From Lanius collurio (lineage: Eukaryota; Chordata; Aves; Passeriformes; Laniidae): a stretch of 64,000 nucleotides of DNA. The stretch lies in contig JACBWW010000008.1 of the NCBI GenBank assembly GCA_020086605.1, positions 26,301,441-26,365,440 on the forward strand, read 5' to 3'. Positions 37,701 through 44,900 of the stretch are shown in pieces (within the stretch, counting starts at the first letter, position 1; each line of letters starts with the position of its first letter). Under the pieces are notes generated by a model. The model searched no databases. It had not been told where the DNA came from and worked only from the letters and a program-made list of their open reading frames with translations. Made by a program: the position numbers and the translations under genes.

Positions 37701-38768
37701 ATGAGTCAATCCATCACTCAGCCTCCTCAGATGCAGAGCAGAAATAGAGCAGATGTAGGAAATTGAACCAGACCAAGAAAGAAGCAGAGCATGACTCAAT
37801 AAATGTACCCAGAGGTAATTTATTAGAACTTCTGGTTTGGTATAAACTGGCTTGTGCTGCCCTTCCCATGATTAAACTGCCTTGTGCTGCCCTTCCAAGT
37901 CTTCCTTTGACCACATCTATCCAGAATTTTATGAAGGTTTTGTTTGTCACAAGATGCCTATTTCTCATTTATCCACTTAATCATCTTCTGTGTCATAAGG
38001 AAGAAAGTTTAAGGACAGCAATCTTTTGGCTGTAGTTTTCTTAGTGGGTTCTTTTATCTTCCACAATTCAGAATGTTTGCAGGAGAACAAGAGGAATGAC
38101 AAGATGAAAATGCTATATATGAAATACATTGAGAGAGCAAAAGGAATCTCATTTACACAAAACTTTCATTACCACTCTTCAATCAAAACAAGGAACACTG
38201 CAAATTCTTAGTATCTGAAGGGTTTTAAAACTCTGTCACTATAGTTTCAGTTCAGACAAACCCATTAGGATGAAAATCTGTCTTAATTTCTGTCTAATTA
38301 AAATAATGTCCATGGGGAGAGATAGCCTCAAAGGTGAACAACTTTTAGAGTGTGCCATCTTCAGTGTGCCACAAAATTCAAAAATACCCTCTCCTAAAAC
38401 GATCCCAACCTACCTAGTAATTTGTTAATCTTCAAGTTAACTGAGTGGATTTATGATTTTGAAATGGCATTTTAAATGCAGAATTGCAAATCAAGACTTG
38501 CAGAATGTGTTGTGCCTCAGAAGAAAAAGAAACCTTCATTTCCAGGATAGTACCTGGCTTTTAATTCACAGGAGTGGCATGTGCATCTAGGGTTGGGGTT
38601 TTCCACAAGTTAAATCACAAGTTTTGGTTGGACTTACGCAGTTTTGCCCTCACTATCTTGTTTGGTGGCACTGGCTCCCTTTTTACCCAGCAGTGATGCC
38701 ACCTTCTCAGGGTCTCCATTCTCCACCGCCTGCAGCAGCCGATCATCATTCTTATTCCACTCGTTGGT
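1673..38768 (-). CDS. RAI14: RAI14 (ankycorbin), 16 coding exons, 5' coding exon not in window
   Basis: Composite entry for the split gene. The exons, in transcript order, are 38768-38638, 19415-19327, 17562-17498, 14345-14288, 14090-14020, 12640-12534, 10316-10138, 9500-9472, 8510-8424, 7740-7654, 6987-6927, 6612-6494, 5982-4471, 3698-3549, 2066-2001 and 1750-1673. They total 2,889 nt with phases that match at every junction and GT-AG introns throughout. The product has seven N-terminal ankyrin repeats, a basic and proline-rich linker, and a long C-terminal coiled coil ending in SQKK. This matches vertebrate ankycorbin residue for residue over long stretches (for example [19 protein letters not shown] and [19 protein letters not shown]). 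Known role of the family: a retinoic-acid-inducible, actin-associated scaffold at stress fibres, cell junctions and the cortex. The paralogue UACA was considered, but exon sequence and total length fit RAI14. The missing start exon should add about 12 residues. Confidence 0.97.
2001..2066 (-). CDS. RAI14: RAI14 in-window coding exon 15: conserved tail
   Basis: 66 nt, 22 codons, acceptor tttctag, donor gtacgg. It encodes [20 protein letters not shown] and VQ. The [10 protein letters not shown] motif is the hallmark of the ankycorbin (and related UACA) C-terminus. Together with the next exon it forms the terminal globular or helical tag that follows the coiled coil. Phase 0 on both sides. Confidence 0.96.
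2067..3548 (-). other. RAI14 intron, no feature seen
   Basis: 1.48-kb intron between coding exons 14 and 15. I see no repeat family, RNA gene or exon-like match in it. Short open frames here are not supported by any conserved sequence. Confidence 0.7.
3549..3698 (-). CDS. RAI14: RAI14 in-window coding exon 14: C-terminal coiled coil
   Basis: 150 nt, 50 whole codons, acceptor tccctag, donor gtaagt. It encodes [38 protein letters not shown] and [12 protein letters not shown]. It is one of the most conserved parts of the protein; the SQLSYSTS block and [11 protein letters not shown] are nearly unchanged from mammals. The last residue is Thr where mammals have Ala. Phase 0 on both sides. Confidence 0.96.
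3699..4470 (-). other. RAI14 intron, no feature seen
   Basis: 772-bp intron between coding exons 13 and 14. Nothing recognisable beyond splice signals. Confidence 0.7.
4471..5982 (-). CDS. RAI14: RAI14 in-window coding exon 13: 1.5-kb coiled-coil exon
   Basis: 1,512 nt, 504 codons, phase 0 on both sides, acceptor tttggacag and donor gtcagt. The first 60 or so residues (from [19 protein letters not shown]) are weakly conserved. From about [12 protein letters not shown] the sequence is an almost continuous charged coiled coil, rich in Glu, Lys, Leu and Gln with heptad periodicity. Landmarks shared with mammals are [74 protein letters not shown] and [11 protein letters not shown] at the end. 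This is the actin-cytoskeleton and self-association half of the protein (family knowledge). No internal stops. The open frame extends upstream to 6009 through the acceptor, but the splice site and alignment place the exon start at 5982. Confidence 0.96.
5983..6493 (-). other. RAI14 intron, no feature seen
   Basis: 511-bp intron between coding exons 12 and 13. Nothing recognisable beyond splice signals. The 314-bp intron at 6613-6926 is likewise plain. Confidence 0.7.
6494..6612 (-). CDS. RAI14: RAI14 in-window coding exon 12: entry to coiled coil
   Basis: 119 nt, acceptor tcccaag (a-a-g, a polypyrimidine tract precedes it) and donor gtggca. With the carried base it makes 40 residues including [20 protein letters not shown] and [15 protein letters not shown]. 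The last part has leucines in heptad spacing and begins the coiled coil. Close match to mammalian [20 protein letters not shown]. The length is not divisible by three, so skipping would shift the frame. Confidence 0.94.
6927..6987 (-). CDS. RAI14: RAI14 in-window coding exon 11: linker, NAGNAG acceptor
   Basis: 61 nt from the first possible acceptor (tag at 6988-6990). A second AG follows immediately (tagcag), so the exon may instead start at 6984 with 58 nt; both keep the frame. It encodes (Q)[19 protein letters not shown] plus the first base of Gly, matching human AEISSIRENKDRLSD. The shorter form gives the same length as human, so the distal acceptor may be the main one. The donor gtatgt is good. 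Low conservation except for KDRLSD. Confidence 0.88.
6988..7653 (-). other. RAI14 intron, no feature seen
   Basis: 666-bp intron between coding exons 10 and 11. It carries the first AG of the tandem acceptor at its 3' end and is otherwise plain A/T-rich sequence. Confidence 0.7.
7654..7740 (-). CDS. RAI14: RAI14 in-window coding exon 10: Ser/Thr-rich linker
   Basis: 87 nt, 29 whole codons, phase 0 on both sides, with acceptor ttttacag and donor gtatca. It encodes [20 protein letters not shown] followed by TFFADQVCK. It aligns with the human LSDVSSPRSITSTPLSGK segment but is clearly more divergent than the ankyrin exons. The SP and TP dipeptides are candidate proline-directed phosphorylation sites (inference). 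Same length and phase as the preceding exon, although the two do not look like duplicates of each other. Confidence 0.92.
7750..7866. repeat. Imperfect TA/CA dinucleotide microsatellite
   Basis: Alternating TA and CA runs with interruptions (several tatatata and cacacaca stretches) in the 683-bp intron between coding exons 9 and 10. It starts about ten bases from the acceptor side of exon 10 on the minus strand. Probably polymorphic. A shorter TA run occurs at about 8101-8112. Confidence 0.85.
8424..8510 (-). CDS. RAI14: RAI14 in-window coding exon 9: basic and proline-rich linker
   Basis: 87 nt, 29 whole codons, phase 0 on both sides. Acceptor ctttcag; the donor is gtaaaa followed by a run of A on the transcript. 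It encodes [20 protein letters not shown] followed by PPPPISPIQ. The PKKRK cluster resembles a monopartite nuclear localisation signal, and the following four prolines resemble an SH3- or EVH1-type ligand. Both are properties expected from the human protein, and their use in this species is inferred. Because it is symmetric, it could be skipped without a frameshift. Confidence 0.94.
8511..9471 (-). other. RAI14 intron with A-rich tract
   Basis: 961-bp intron between coding exons 8 and 9. The plus strand has an interrupted poly-A tract at about 8584-8619 (A-runs broken by single C or G). Long open frames on both strands over 8520-8942 show no conserved domain and look accidental. Confidence 0.65.
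9472..9500 (-). CDS. RAI14: RAI14 in-window coding exon 8: 29-nt microexon
   Basis: Only 29 nt, bounded by a ctccacag acceptor and a gtattt donor. With one carried base it encodes [10 protein letters not shown], which aligns with DLKTPTKPKQ of the mammalian protein directly after the last ankyrin repeat. It is too short for an ORF scan and was found by matching the expected linker and the phases on both sides (enters with one base owed, leaves in phase 0). It is Lys-rich and starts the flexible linker. Confidence 0.92.
9501..12533 (-). other. RAI14 introns flanking exon 7, no feature seen
   Basis: Apart from coding exon 7 (10138-10316) this stretch is intron: 637 bp on the 3' side and 2.2 kb on the 5' side. 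I recognise no repeat family or RNA gene in it. Confidence 0.6.
10138..10316 (-). CDS. RAI14: RAI14 in-window coding exon 7: ankyrin repeats 6 and 7
   Basis: 179 nt, acceptor gttcag, donor gtatgt. It completes the Arg codon and encodes [38 protein letters not shown] and SKISQDV, ending one base into an Asp codon. This covers ankyrin repeats 6 and 7 and the capping helix, the last part of the globular N-terminal half. Read through into the intron, the frame stops after only three more codons, which supports the donor position. Residues 174-233 of the in-window protein. Confidence 0.95.
12534..12640 (-). CDS. RAI14: RAI14 in-window coding exon 6: ankyrin repeat 5
   Basis: 107 nt with acceptor tttctag and donor gtacac. 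It encodes [20 protein letters not shown], then [15 protein letters not shown] and the first two bases of an Arg codon. The full ankyrin repeat ([17 protein letters not shown]) is clear. The +4/+5 positions of the donor (ac) depart from consensus, but the reading frame and alignment leave no alternative. The 1.4-kb intron on its 5' side holds an old CR1 fragment. Confidence 0.95.
12975..13370 (-). repeat. Old CR1 LINE 3' fragment
   Basis: On the minus strand this reads as a diverged CR1 3' end. The plus strand shows the reverse complement of the typical order: a tail resembling gattctatga near 12975, the cctttagagg block, the tttgatgacc block, and a remnant of the caggctgaac block near 13350. 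Many substitutions indicate an old insertion. It sits inside the intron between coding exons 5 and 6. The rest of that intron (13371-14019) holds nothing I recognise. Confidence 0.75.
14020..14090 (-). CDS. RAI14: RAI14 in-window coding exon 5: ankyrin repeat 4
   Basis: 71 nt, acceptor cttctag, donor gtatgt. With the carried base it gives 24 residues, starting [16 protein letters not shown] and ending PINIKDL in phase 0. GCLQAV-LCEHKxPIN is diagnostic of ankycorbin against other ankyrin proteins. The bird sequence has a Cys where mammals have Gln just before GCLQ (ATC-GCLQ against AAQ-GCLQ), a conservative local change with no shift in repeat length. Confidence 0.95.
14288..14345 (-). CDS. 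RAI14: RAI14 in-window coding exon 4: end of repeat 3, start of repeat 4
   Basis: 58 nt with acceptor tgcag and donor gtaact. It encodes [19 protein letters not shown] and the first base of the next Ala codon. SGKTALHYA is the TALHxA start of ankyrin repeat 4. It is separated from the next exon by only 197 bp, the shortest intron in the window. The upstream intron of 3.15 kb holds two CR1 copies. Confidence 0.95.
14735..15405 (-). repeat. CR1 LINE 3' fragment, about 670 bp
   Basis: Well-preserved CR1 in minus orientation in the intron between coding exons 3 and 4. The reverse complement of the standard 3' landmarks is visible: gtccttaaagatcatctttt, the ggcagcctgtgccagtgcct block, tcttctccaggctgaacaac, and tgcagtgctccaggtgggtc toward its 5' end. 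The GC-rich open frames on both strands here (for example 14865-15419) are by-products of the repeat. Confidence 0.9.
15615..15975 (-). repeat. CR1 LINE 3' fragment, second copy
   Basis: A second, older CR1 fragment in the same orientation, about 200 bp from the first. Landmarks in reverse complement include gatcatcaaatccaactact, the cttccctgggcagc block and ttctccaggctaaacaccac. It differs enough from its neighbour to be a separate insertion of another subfamily rather than a tandem duplication. Confidence 0.85.
15976..17497 (-). other. RAI14 intron remainder, no feature seen
   Basis: The 3' remainder of this intron shows a short CA run near 16180 and a modestly GC-richer patch near 16330-16640, without recognisable coding or repeat identity. 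Confidence 0.55.
17498..17562 (-). CDS. RAI14: RAI14 in-window coding exon 3: ankyrin repeat 3 (first half)
   Basis: 65 nt, acceptor atttag, donor gtaaaa. Together with the one base carried from the previous exon it encodes exactly 22 residues, [20 protein letters not shown] plus LQ, and ends in phase 0. The [12 protein letters not shown] core is the standard ankyrin consensus and is nearly identical to mammalian ankycorbin. The donor is A-rich, but position +5 is A rather than G, so it is weaker than the other donors. Confidence 0.96.
17563..19326 (-). other. RAI14 intron, no feature seen
   Basis: 1.76-kb intron between coding exons 2 and 3. A run of T followed by A near 19019-19040 is the only low-complexity feature. 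No repeat family recognised. Confidence 0.6.
19327..19415 (-). CDS. RAI14: RAI14 in-window coding exon 2: ankyrin repeat 2
   Basis: 89 nt. The acceptor is cttccag and the donor is gtatgc. The first base completes the split Ala codon (GC|T), and the exon then reads [16 protein letters not shown], the canonical ankyrin helix-turn-helix with the TxFHLAA signature spanning the junction. It ends [10 protein letters not shown] plus the first base of a Gly codon. It corresponds to the human segment from FHLAAAKGHVECL. It lies about 560 bp downstream on the minus strand from the 3' end of intron-resident CR1 sequence, which does not touch the splice site. Confidence 0.96.
19590..20148 (+). repeat. 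CR1 LINE 3' fragment, about 560 bp
   Basis: Plus-strand CR1 in the 19-kb intron. Landmarks in order are catgtccagagaatggcaat, the ggctgaggatatttagtctg block, ggacaggatgagaggaaatg, gctgcccagggaggtggtgg, and the tail ggtcttttccaacctgaaca followed by gactctatgatta. The open frame at 19619-20005 is a remnant of CR1 sequence, not a host gene. It is opposite in orientation to RAI14. Confidence 0.92.
20311..20355. repeat. Decamer tandem repeat (atttagttag)
   Basis: Four to five copies of a 10-base unit in a row: ttttagtcag, atttagttag, gtttagttag, atttagttaa, then a degenerate half copy. Intronic minisatellite-like array with one or two changes per copy. Confidence 0.85.
20356..30204 (-). other. 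Large RAI14 intron, mostly unique sequence
   Basis: About 9.8 kb of intron between the CR1 copy and the retroviral fragment. I see A/T-rich unique sequence with small homopolymers (for example G-run near 25843-25850, A/C-rich tract at 26401-26450, T-run near 27811). No exon with conserved ankyrin sequence, RNA gene or recognisable repeat family. A somewhat GC-richer patch lies at 28490-28890 without identity. Confidence 0.5.
30205..31640 (-). mobile_element. Decayed endogenous retrovirus pol fragment
   Basis: On the minus strand the sequence carries, in order, a reverse transcriptase piece with the YVDD active-site motif followed by IILWG (about 31133-31160), the region downstream of it (to about 30997), a connection-domain-like stretch (about 30990-30700) and RNase H-like remnants (about 30500-30230). 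Frames change several times and stops intervene, so it is dead. No LTR, gag, integrase or env was recognised on either side. The fragment ends on its 3' side in a run of about eleven A on the minus strand near 30215-30227. The retroviral class was not determined. Confidence 0.75.
31630..33785 (+). mobile_element. CR1 LINE, 2.1 kb, 5'-truncated and decayed
   Basis: Plus-strand CR1 covering part of ORF2 and the whole 3' end. Visible blocks: the inter-domain stretch near 31680-31830 (agggcccccttggaaaat), a reverse transcriptase region near 32230-32960 with [18 protein letters not shown] and a FADD active-site remnant at about 32915-32935, the ggacctggggctctgggtca block near 33118, the gtaaccagtgacagaactcg block, gctccccagggcagtggtca near 33617, and the tail cagattattctatcattctt. 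Multiple frameshifts and stops. It meets the retroviral fragment head-on at about 31630. Confidence 0.9.
33786..35539 (-). other. RAI14 intron, no feature seen
   Basis: 1.75 kb of A/T-rich intron between two CR1 blocks. No gene or repeat recognised apart from short T runs (for example near 34882-34895). Confidence 0.55.
35640..35935 (+). repeat. CR1 LINE internal fragment (plus)
   Basis: Plus-oriented CR1 internal sequence. It shows the block catgagtctcgtgaggttca, then aagtgatggtcctgcacctg, the gagcagccctgagaagtact block and tgagagccctcctggagcac. These correspond to the stretch of CR1 upstream of the common 3' fragment. It breaks off near 35930 where orientation changes. Confidence 0.7.
35936..36135 (-). 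repeat. CR1-like fragment in opposite orientation
   Basis: About 200 bp that reads as CR1 only on the minus strand. The plus strand shows the reverse complement of a CR1 internal block ending tgaagtcacgttggctgtca. It lies between two plus-oriented pieces, which suggests insertion of one copy in another or a local inversion. Confidence 0.5.
36160..36518 (+). repeat. CR1 LINE 3' end (plus)
   Basis: Clear CR1 3' end: gagataggacaaggtgaatg, the ggtgaggccctggaagaggt block, ggatggggctttgagcaact, the ggtgtccctgtgcatggcag block, gatgatctttaaggtctctt and a tail with gctgtgattctgtga. Moderately diverged. Probably the 3' end of the same insertion as the piece at 35640-35935. Confidence 0.92.
36519..38637 (-). 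other. RAI14 intron, no gene seen
   Basis: Last 2.1 kb of the large intron before coding exon 1 in transcript orientation (its 5' part). Nothing recognised except the short tandem duplication at 37843-37896. Confidence 0.55.
37843..37896. repeat. 30-bp tandem duplication
   Basis: Two adjacent copies of a 30-base unit beginning taaactggcttgtgctgccc at 37843 and taaactgccttgtgctgccc at 37873. The copies differ at one base in the first 25, so the duplication is young compared with the CR1 copies around it. Confidence 0.85.
38638..38768 (-). CDS. RAI14: RAI14 in-window coding exon 1: N-cap and ankyrin repeat 1
   Basis: 131 nt, phase 0 at its 5' end, preceded on the minus strand by a tactcag acceptor and followed by a strong gtaagt donor. 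It encodes residues 1-43 of the in-window protein and the first two bases of an Ala codon. It starts [15 protein letters not shown], which is human ankycorbin from residue 13, and continues through the first ankyrin helix pair ([13 protein letters not shown]) to EGKTA. No in-frame ATG with a plausible start context lies in the exon, so it is internal and the initiator must be further upstream. A 19.2-kb intron follows. Confidence 0.96.
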
Positions 38769-40121
38769 CTGAGTAAAAGGAAAAGAAAGGAGAAATATAA
38801 TCAGTACCACTTCTGGGTACAGGCTCTCCAGAATGATCCTGCACACATTTATCACCACTGAAAGCTTAAACAAAAGCCCAACCCAAAGAAATGCAACAGA
38901 GAAAGCTGCATAAAAGTAATCTGCAAGCAGAGGTTCCCAAGGATTTAATGGCTTAAATCAGGGCCTAAGCGATGACTGAAGATGAACTGTAACTTGGAAA
39001 CTCTGTAGATGAGTACTGCAGGGAAAAAATACCACATTTTCTTACTGTATTTTCAAAAATTTTCCTTTATTTTTCTACTCCTGGTTTCTATTTCAGAGCT
39101 GTACTGGCCCCATCGGACCTTCACAACATACATCACAGGAATAAGCAATGAGGTGCCTCATCTTATCCAGACCCCACCCTAACAACCCAAGCCAGCCAAA
39201 ACTTTCCATATTAAAGGCTTTTCCCTGCTCACATTTTATAGAGGGTAATGGGTTAAGAGACTGCCTTTTGCAGACTGCAACAACTTCACTGAGATTTTTA
39301 TCCTCTTTGTTGGTATTTAAAACAAACAGACAAACCACTCACATAGTGCTACTGAAAGAAAAGAAAACCACCCTACTTTCAGATCTTCCCAGACTTAATC
39401 CACTAAATCTTTTTGATCCCTTTCAGCAGCTGAATCAGGAATAGGACACAACTTCCCAACTAAATGACTCTCCCTCCTCCTCTGAACACTCAGGAACAAT
39501 GGCCTATTTCCTGTAAAAGATCTCCAAGTTGAATCTAGCAAGATCCTAAGAAAACAGAGGACAGTTAACCTCCTGTATTCCATGTGATCACATAAAAATG
39601 AGCTCTGGAAAAGGAGTCAAAAGTTGCCCATACGCAGTCTAGTCTGGACCAACAACAGCATTCAGCCTCCAGGAAAAACAATCTGGTGCAGTTAAAAGCT
39701 GCATTTGAACCAGTGTTAGCATCCTGCTACACTCAGGAGAGGTACCTTCAACAGTCTGTGGCTTTCTCGTTGACACCAGTCAGCTCATCTCCAGCATGAC
39801 TGCCTGTTCATGAGCACTTGATTTGTACACAACTTCTGGAATTACTGAATTCATACTAATACATACCTTGAGAAATACTCATACAGCATGTTTTTATTAA
39901 CAACATGTTAATAAAAAACAATTAAAAAAACCCCTTCTCCTGCTCCCTCCTTTGTCCTGATGTTCTATACAGACTTTTTTTCCTCCAGATACATAAGAAC
40001 TTTGACATTTCTCTGTCTGGGCTTGTGAGGAAAAGTATATGATATGCACACTGATATGAACTAACTCCACAGGCTGTTCACACCCTGAGAAACCAGAACA
40101 GGGTGAAAAGTGTTCCAGGTT

Positions 40122-40147
40122 AAAAAAAAAAAAAAAAACAAAAAAAA
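40122..40147 (+). repeat. A-rich tract
   Basis: Seventeen A, one C, then seven A followed by ccc. Could be the tail of a decayed retrotransposed sequence, but no body is recognisable upstream. Confidence 0.85.
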
Positions 40148-40388
40148 CCCAAACAACATTAGGGAGAGCACAGTATGGGTATGAGAGCAGACAAGAGCTG
40201 AAAGAACACCACCTGGAACCAAGAGTACGAACGGCAGCTATGTCAGAGGAAGTGGCATGCAGACACAGCAGTTGCAGTCTGTTAGGGCAGTGGAATGACT
40301 GGTGGGTCAGTGCACATCCTGCAGGTTTTAGTCTTTATCCTTACAGCACTGCAATAAACTTCTGTAGACCCTAGAGTACTAAATACAT

Positions 40389-40392
<4 letters not shown>

Positions 40393-40422
<30 letters not shown>
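40393..40422 (+). repeat. Poly-A homopolymer, 30 bases
   Basis: Thirty uninterrupted A on the plus strand. Length is likely to be polymorphic and prone to sequencing error. Confidence 0.95.
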
Positions 40423-40425
<3 letters not shown>

Positions 40426-41888
40426 TTTCTCTAAGCAATATTTCGACTCCATGACAATAAGTGGCCAGCCAAGCAGCAGGCTCCACCCAAAATGAGAATC
40501 ACTGCCTATTCTGCATTTGGGGAATTACATGCTTTAAACGCAGTCTATTATTAAAAACAGATGTTTTTTAAAAAAAAGTATCTTACTTGTAAATAAAAAC
40601 CTTTAAAGTTAACACTCTTCATTTGACAGTATATTATGTCTCTTGTTTTGGAGTTTGACCTGTTTCTGAGCTTTTTTATTATTCAGTCATATAAGATACC
40701 TAAATATGGGCTATTTGATGAATCAGCCTTTATCTACACACAGCACACACACATATGCAACCCAATACTAACCTATACTTTGAAGAAAAAAACCACAACA
40801 CCTAACTTATGATTTTTTTCTGACCTGAAATCACCAGTTTACTTCTGAAACATGAAACAGAATAAACCATAGGAAAATGTTAAGATTAAAGTCTGCTGTA
40901 AATCCTTGGCAGAACAGCCTTCAGAATAACATTCAGCTTTATAGTACAAAAATGGCTACATCTTCAAGAAGCAGTTTCATGAATATTCCTTCAATAGTCA
41001 GTTATTTAATTGAAACATTATTGATATATAATCCAATACTCAATGTACAAGCAAGTAAGCACTCTAATACTGACTCCCAAATTTAAGAAATATCTGAGAT
41101 AAAGTGTGAATTTCCCCTTTGAGAAGCTGTTGTGGTAACTATATCCATCCATAGTTACACTATCATTAAAATCCCAGAGCAAGGAAGAACCGATATAGCT
41201 GGGCCCCAAATTACCCCTCAGTTTTTATGAAGTATGGAATCTGCACTGAGGAGATAGACAGATACTGAATGGAGAACCCTGGCGTATTCCAAAAATGATT
41301 CTGATGGTGCAGAGCGATGTTCATGCTAACAGTAAAACATTTTGTGACATGTGGAATCACTCTTTTGCAAGAACAGATGCTCTAAGTTGTCTTTACTATA
41401 GTTTTCAACCATATCCTTTCTGGTATCCTAAAATGAATATTCACACATAAACACAATTAAGGAAAGACTTGATGATGTCTCAATTAAAACCTGCTGCCTA
41501 CTTATATGTACAGCTAAAAAGATTCCATCATACTTCAGGAATAAATAGAACTGAACTTGGGCAAGCCATTAAGTCACCCTGAAAACAGTCGGTAATATCA
41601 GATGTATCTCAGTGTCAGGGAAAGGCTATCAGTGTACATTTCTTTATTTTTCACACAGAGCTGGTAATGAATTTCTTTTCCTGCTTAGAGGGAAGTGGTA
41701 GAGGCTGGTGGCTAGGCTAGATCTGTATTTGGCAGACATTTTAGGTTCCTGTTTTCAGCTCTATGTCTAAGTAGTGTCTCTTCTTTCAAGCATTGTGACT
41801 CAGAGATGTTAAAGAAATGAGTAATTCTGGAGATTTTCACATATCTAAATCCACTTACATTAGTTCTTGCAATTGCATCTTTGACACT

Positions 41889-41934
41889 TATAACACTACT
41901 GTACGTGAAACTACTATCTATAACACTACTGTAC
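41889..41934. repeat. Duplicated 16-mer with 30-bp period
   Basis: The 16-mer tataacactactgtac occurs at 41889 and again at 41919. The intervening 14 bases are similar in composition but not part of a third copy. Confidence 0.85.
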
Positions 41935-44900
41935 CTTTGTTTTACTCCTGGAAAACAAACAGATACATGCAGTTTCTCTTCATCATTGCACAGCAGAGTT
42001 ATGTGTTCTACCTAAGATGTTTAAAAGCCATCACACTATTGCTCACATAAAGTCATTCATCTTTTCATTAAAGCAATAAAGATTCCATTCTAAGGCATTC
42101 AATAATGTGTCATTGTAGATGAAATGTCAATTTTATGCAAGTTACATAAATCTATTTACAGACCTCATTTTATTTTTGAAATGAAATTATGAATAAATCT
42201 GTTCACACAGAAGAAACAAGCATTCAGGCATCAACTGTTGTTCAAGTATTCCTCTGATAGGATCAAACTGGTTTTTTTCCTTCCCCATTGTGTTCAGAAG
42301 ACCACTGTTTTACAGTGCATTCCAAAAACTAAAGGTACAGCTAATAAAAAATGGCACTCAATAGACTCTCAAAAGCAGCCATTTCAATATGAAATTGTAG
42401 CCCTACTGTTCATGTTCTTCAGGGGAAGAAAAAACTAGAAGGACAGAGAGCACATACGACACCCAGAAAGACACTGTGCCCAGGATTTGTCAATGAAGTA
42501 GGAGGCATTTAAGTCAGGGTGCTTAAAGCGCCTCATGAAATCAAATATTGCACAGGCATTGCTGCCCTTAACAGATCAGAAAACACAGACTTCTGAACAG
42601 AGGCAGAGGCTGTTGCATTACACACATTTTTGGAAGCTCTTGTACTATTAGCCTGGTTTTGACCCCACAAGTCACACATCATCTTACTTGGGAGGTTGGG
42701 ATGATGCAAAACATGGGTACTTCCCATTACTGTTCAGGGTAAAAGCCATCTTGAACTGACACCCACCATACAGCACCAGCATTTGTCTATCATGGAACAC
42801 CTGCATATGGGAGATGCTTTCTCCTGCCAGGAGCACAGGACAGCCAGCAAAACTGGGCACCTGAATTTCATAAACCCACTGCATCAAGCTTCCTCCACAG
42901 CAGTCCCCAAACCATCCCATTCCACCTTTCCAAGCTGTCCAGACACTTCTGTAAGGCCCCTACTACAGCTTTGTGCCACATCCTGCTTCCTCTATCACAA
43001 GATTCCTCACTTCCATTGCTTTCAGATCTCATCCAAATAGCACGGCACCATCCACCACACAGCCCTTGGTAAGTGTCAGGTCTGTCATACCGCTCGTTCA
43101 TGTAAAAGAGTGTTTTCTTTTGTGTCAGAGAGGTCTCCATGAGCAACATTCTGAGCCAACCCACGCAGAGCACTTCAAACTCAAGGTTAGCACAAAATAG
43201 CAGTACAGTCCTCAGAAAATTTTTTACTGCAGCACAAGAGCAACAAAACCAACAGCTAAGCAGGTACTTTTCATCACCAATAAAGCTAGGGGCTCTTTTG
43301 CTTTGCTTTGTTTGGAGATTTTTTTTTTGCTCGTTTTGCTTTAAGACTGCTGCAAATACAGATCAGTCAACTGAGTATGTAGCATTCAAGCCTAAAGAAA
43401 AGCACATATGTGTAATGAATTTGGAAGAATCTAATCCTGGAAAAGACTGCTCATGTGAGTTTTCTTCACCTCCACCCCCATCCTACACACACCCCTCACT
43501 CCTGTAGGCCACACACCCAACAGCAGGTATCAACAGCCTTCTTTCAAACAATTAACATTTTGCAATAACAATGGCTTGTGAACACATGCAAAACTGATGA
43601 AACATGCACTTCAACTTCACAGAGCTCCACTCAGTACTATTTCAGGTTTGGGGGAGGGGGAAGAGTTGGTTTGTAGTTTGTTTCGGTTTTTTAAACATGT
43701 ATAGCATTCAATATAGGTAGCAATAGTGACTATTACATATACAGAGACAAAGAAAATCTGATCAAAGCTCAAGAAGTGCAAGTTTTTGCATAAAACAGGT
43801 GGTTTTCAGTCATGCCTAAAAATAGTAAATATTTACCTATTAATGTGCAGGGAATCACATAATCTGTCGTCCCTCATAAATCCTAAGGTACAACACTGAC
43901 AGCTGAGCAGATGGCATGCTAAAATCCAAACATCAGGTGGCATTGAACATCCCCCTCAAGCATGCTTTTCAGTTTTCAGATGGAAAAACATGCTATTGGG
44001 CTTCACTCAGAAGCACCTCTCTGGTAACAGTTCAGTGTTCTCATACTGAAACACTCAGGAACCTGAGAAAGGAGCTGGCAGGAAAGAGGTAGCCATGGTT
44101 AGGATGGAAAGCCACTCCTGCACAGTCCACTGCATGGTTGGTGTTAATGAAGTGAGGCTGAGAACTTGATTGACTTGATCTACACCACCAGTTTATGATT
44201 AGTGATTAAAAAAGGTCAATGCAGAGTGCTCACACCACTTTCAGTGACCACCATCAGGATGACCTCTCAAAGCCACAGCTTCATCACAAATTTCGGCAGC
44301 AGTTACCGACAGAAACTTCACCAACAGCTGTCGAGGCTCCTGAAAGCTCCCTCTGTGCACAATTTAATTCCAATTTTATCACTGCAAGATACTAATAAAG
44401 TACTTATCATACTCGTGGGGCTGACACCATCCAGCAAAAATCCTTCATATTTGTGATCACACACAGCACGTTGACAAGTTGACAGAATTTGAGTCCAAAG
44501 AGAAACCTTCATATCCATTCCTATTTTCCTGTACTGTTAAAGCTTGCATTACCTATTTTATACATTGTTTTCTCTGTCATAAAGTGAACAATTTTCTTTC
44601 CAGAAGAGGAGGAGTCAAAACATGTTCAAAAAAGGTACCTATTTTTTCTTTCATCACCACCATATCAGGATATTAAGCCCCAATTTTCTGAGATTACTAG
44701 CACAGATCATGCAAGAAATAATGTATAACAAGAGGTGACAGTTCTACTTAGCACTTGTACAATGTTTTCCATGAGCAAATACCTGAGCAAACATTAACTG
44801 GCAACAACTTTGTTTCTTTATCTTTGGCATGCAGCCTACAGGAGATGATTTAAGTGACCTTGCATTGTTGCAAACCTACTGGAGACAGAGTTATGTTATC

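Noticed and set aside
1673..38768. UACA (the ankyrin/coiled-coil paralogue) as the identity
   Set aside because: UACA is considerably longer and its coil differs. The exon sequences, [10 protein letters not shown] linker and total length fit RAI14.
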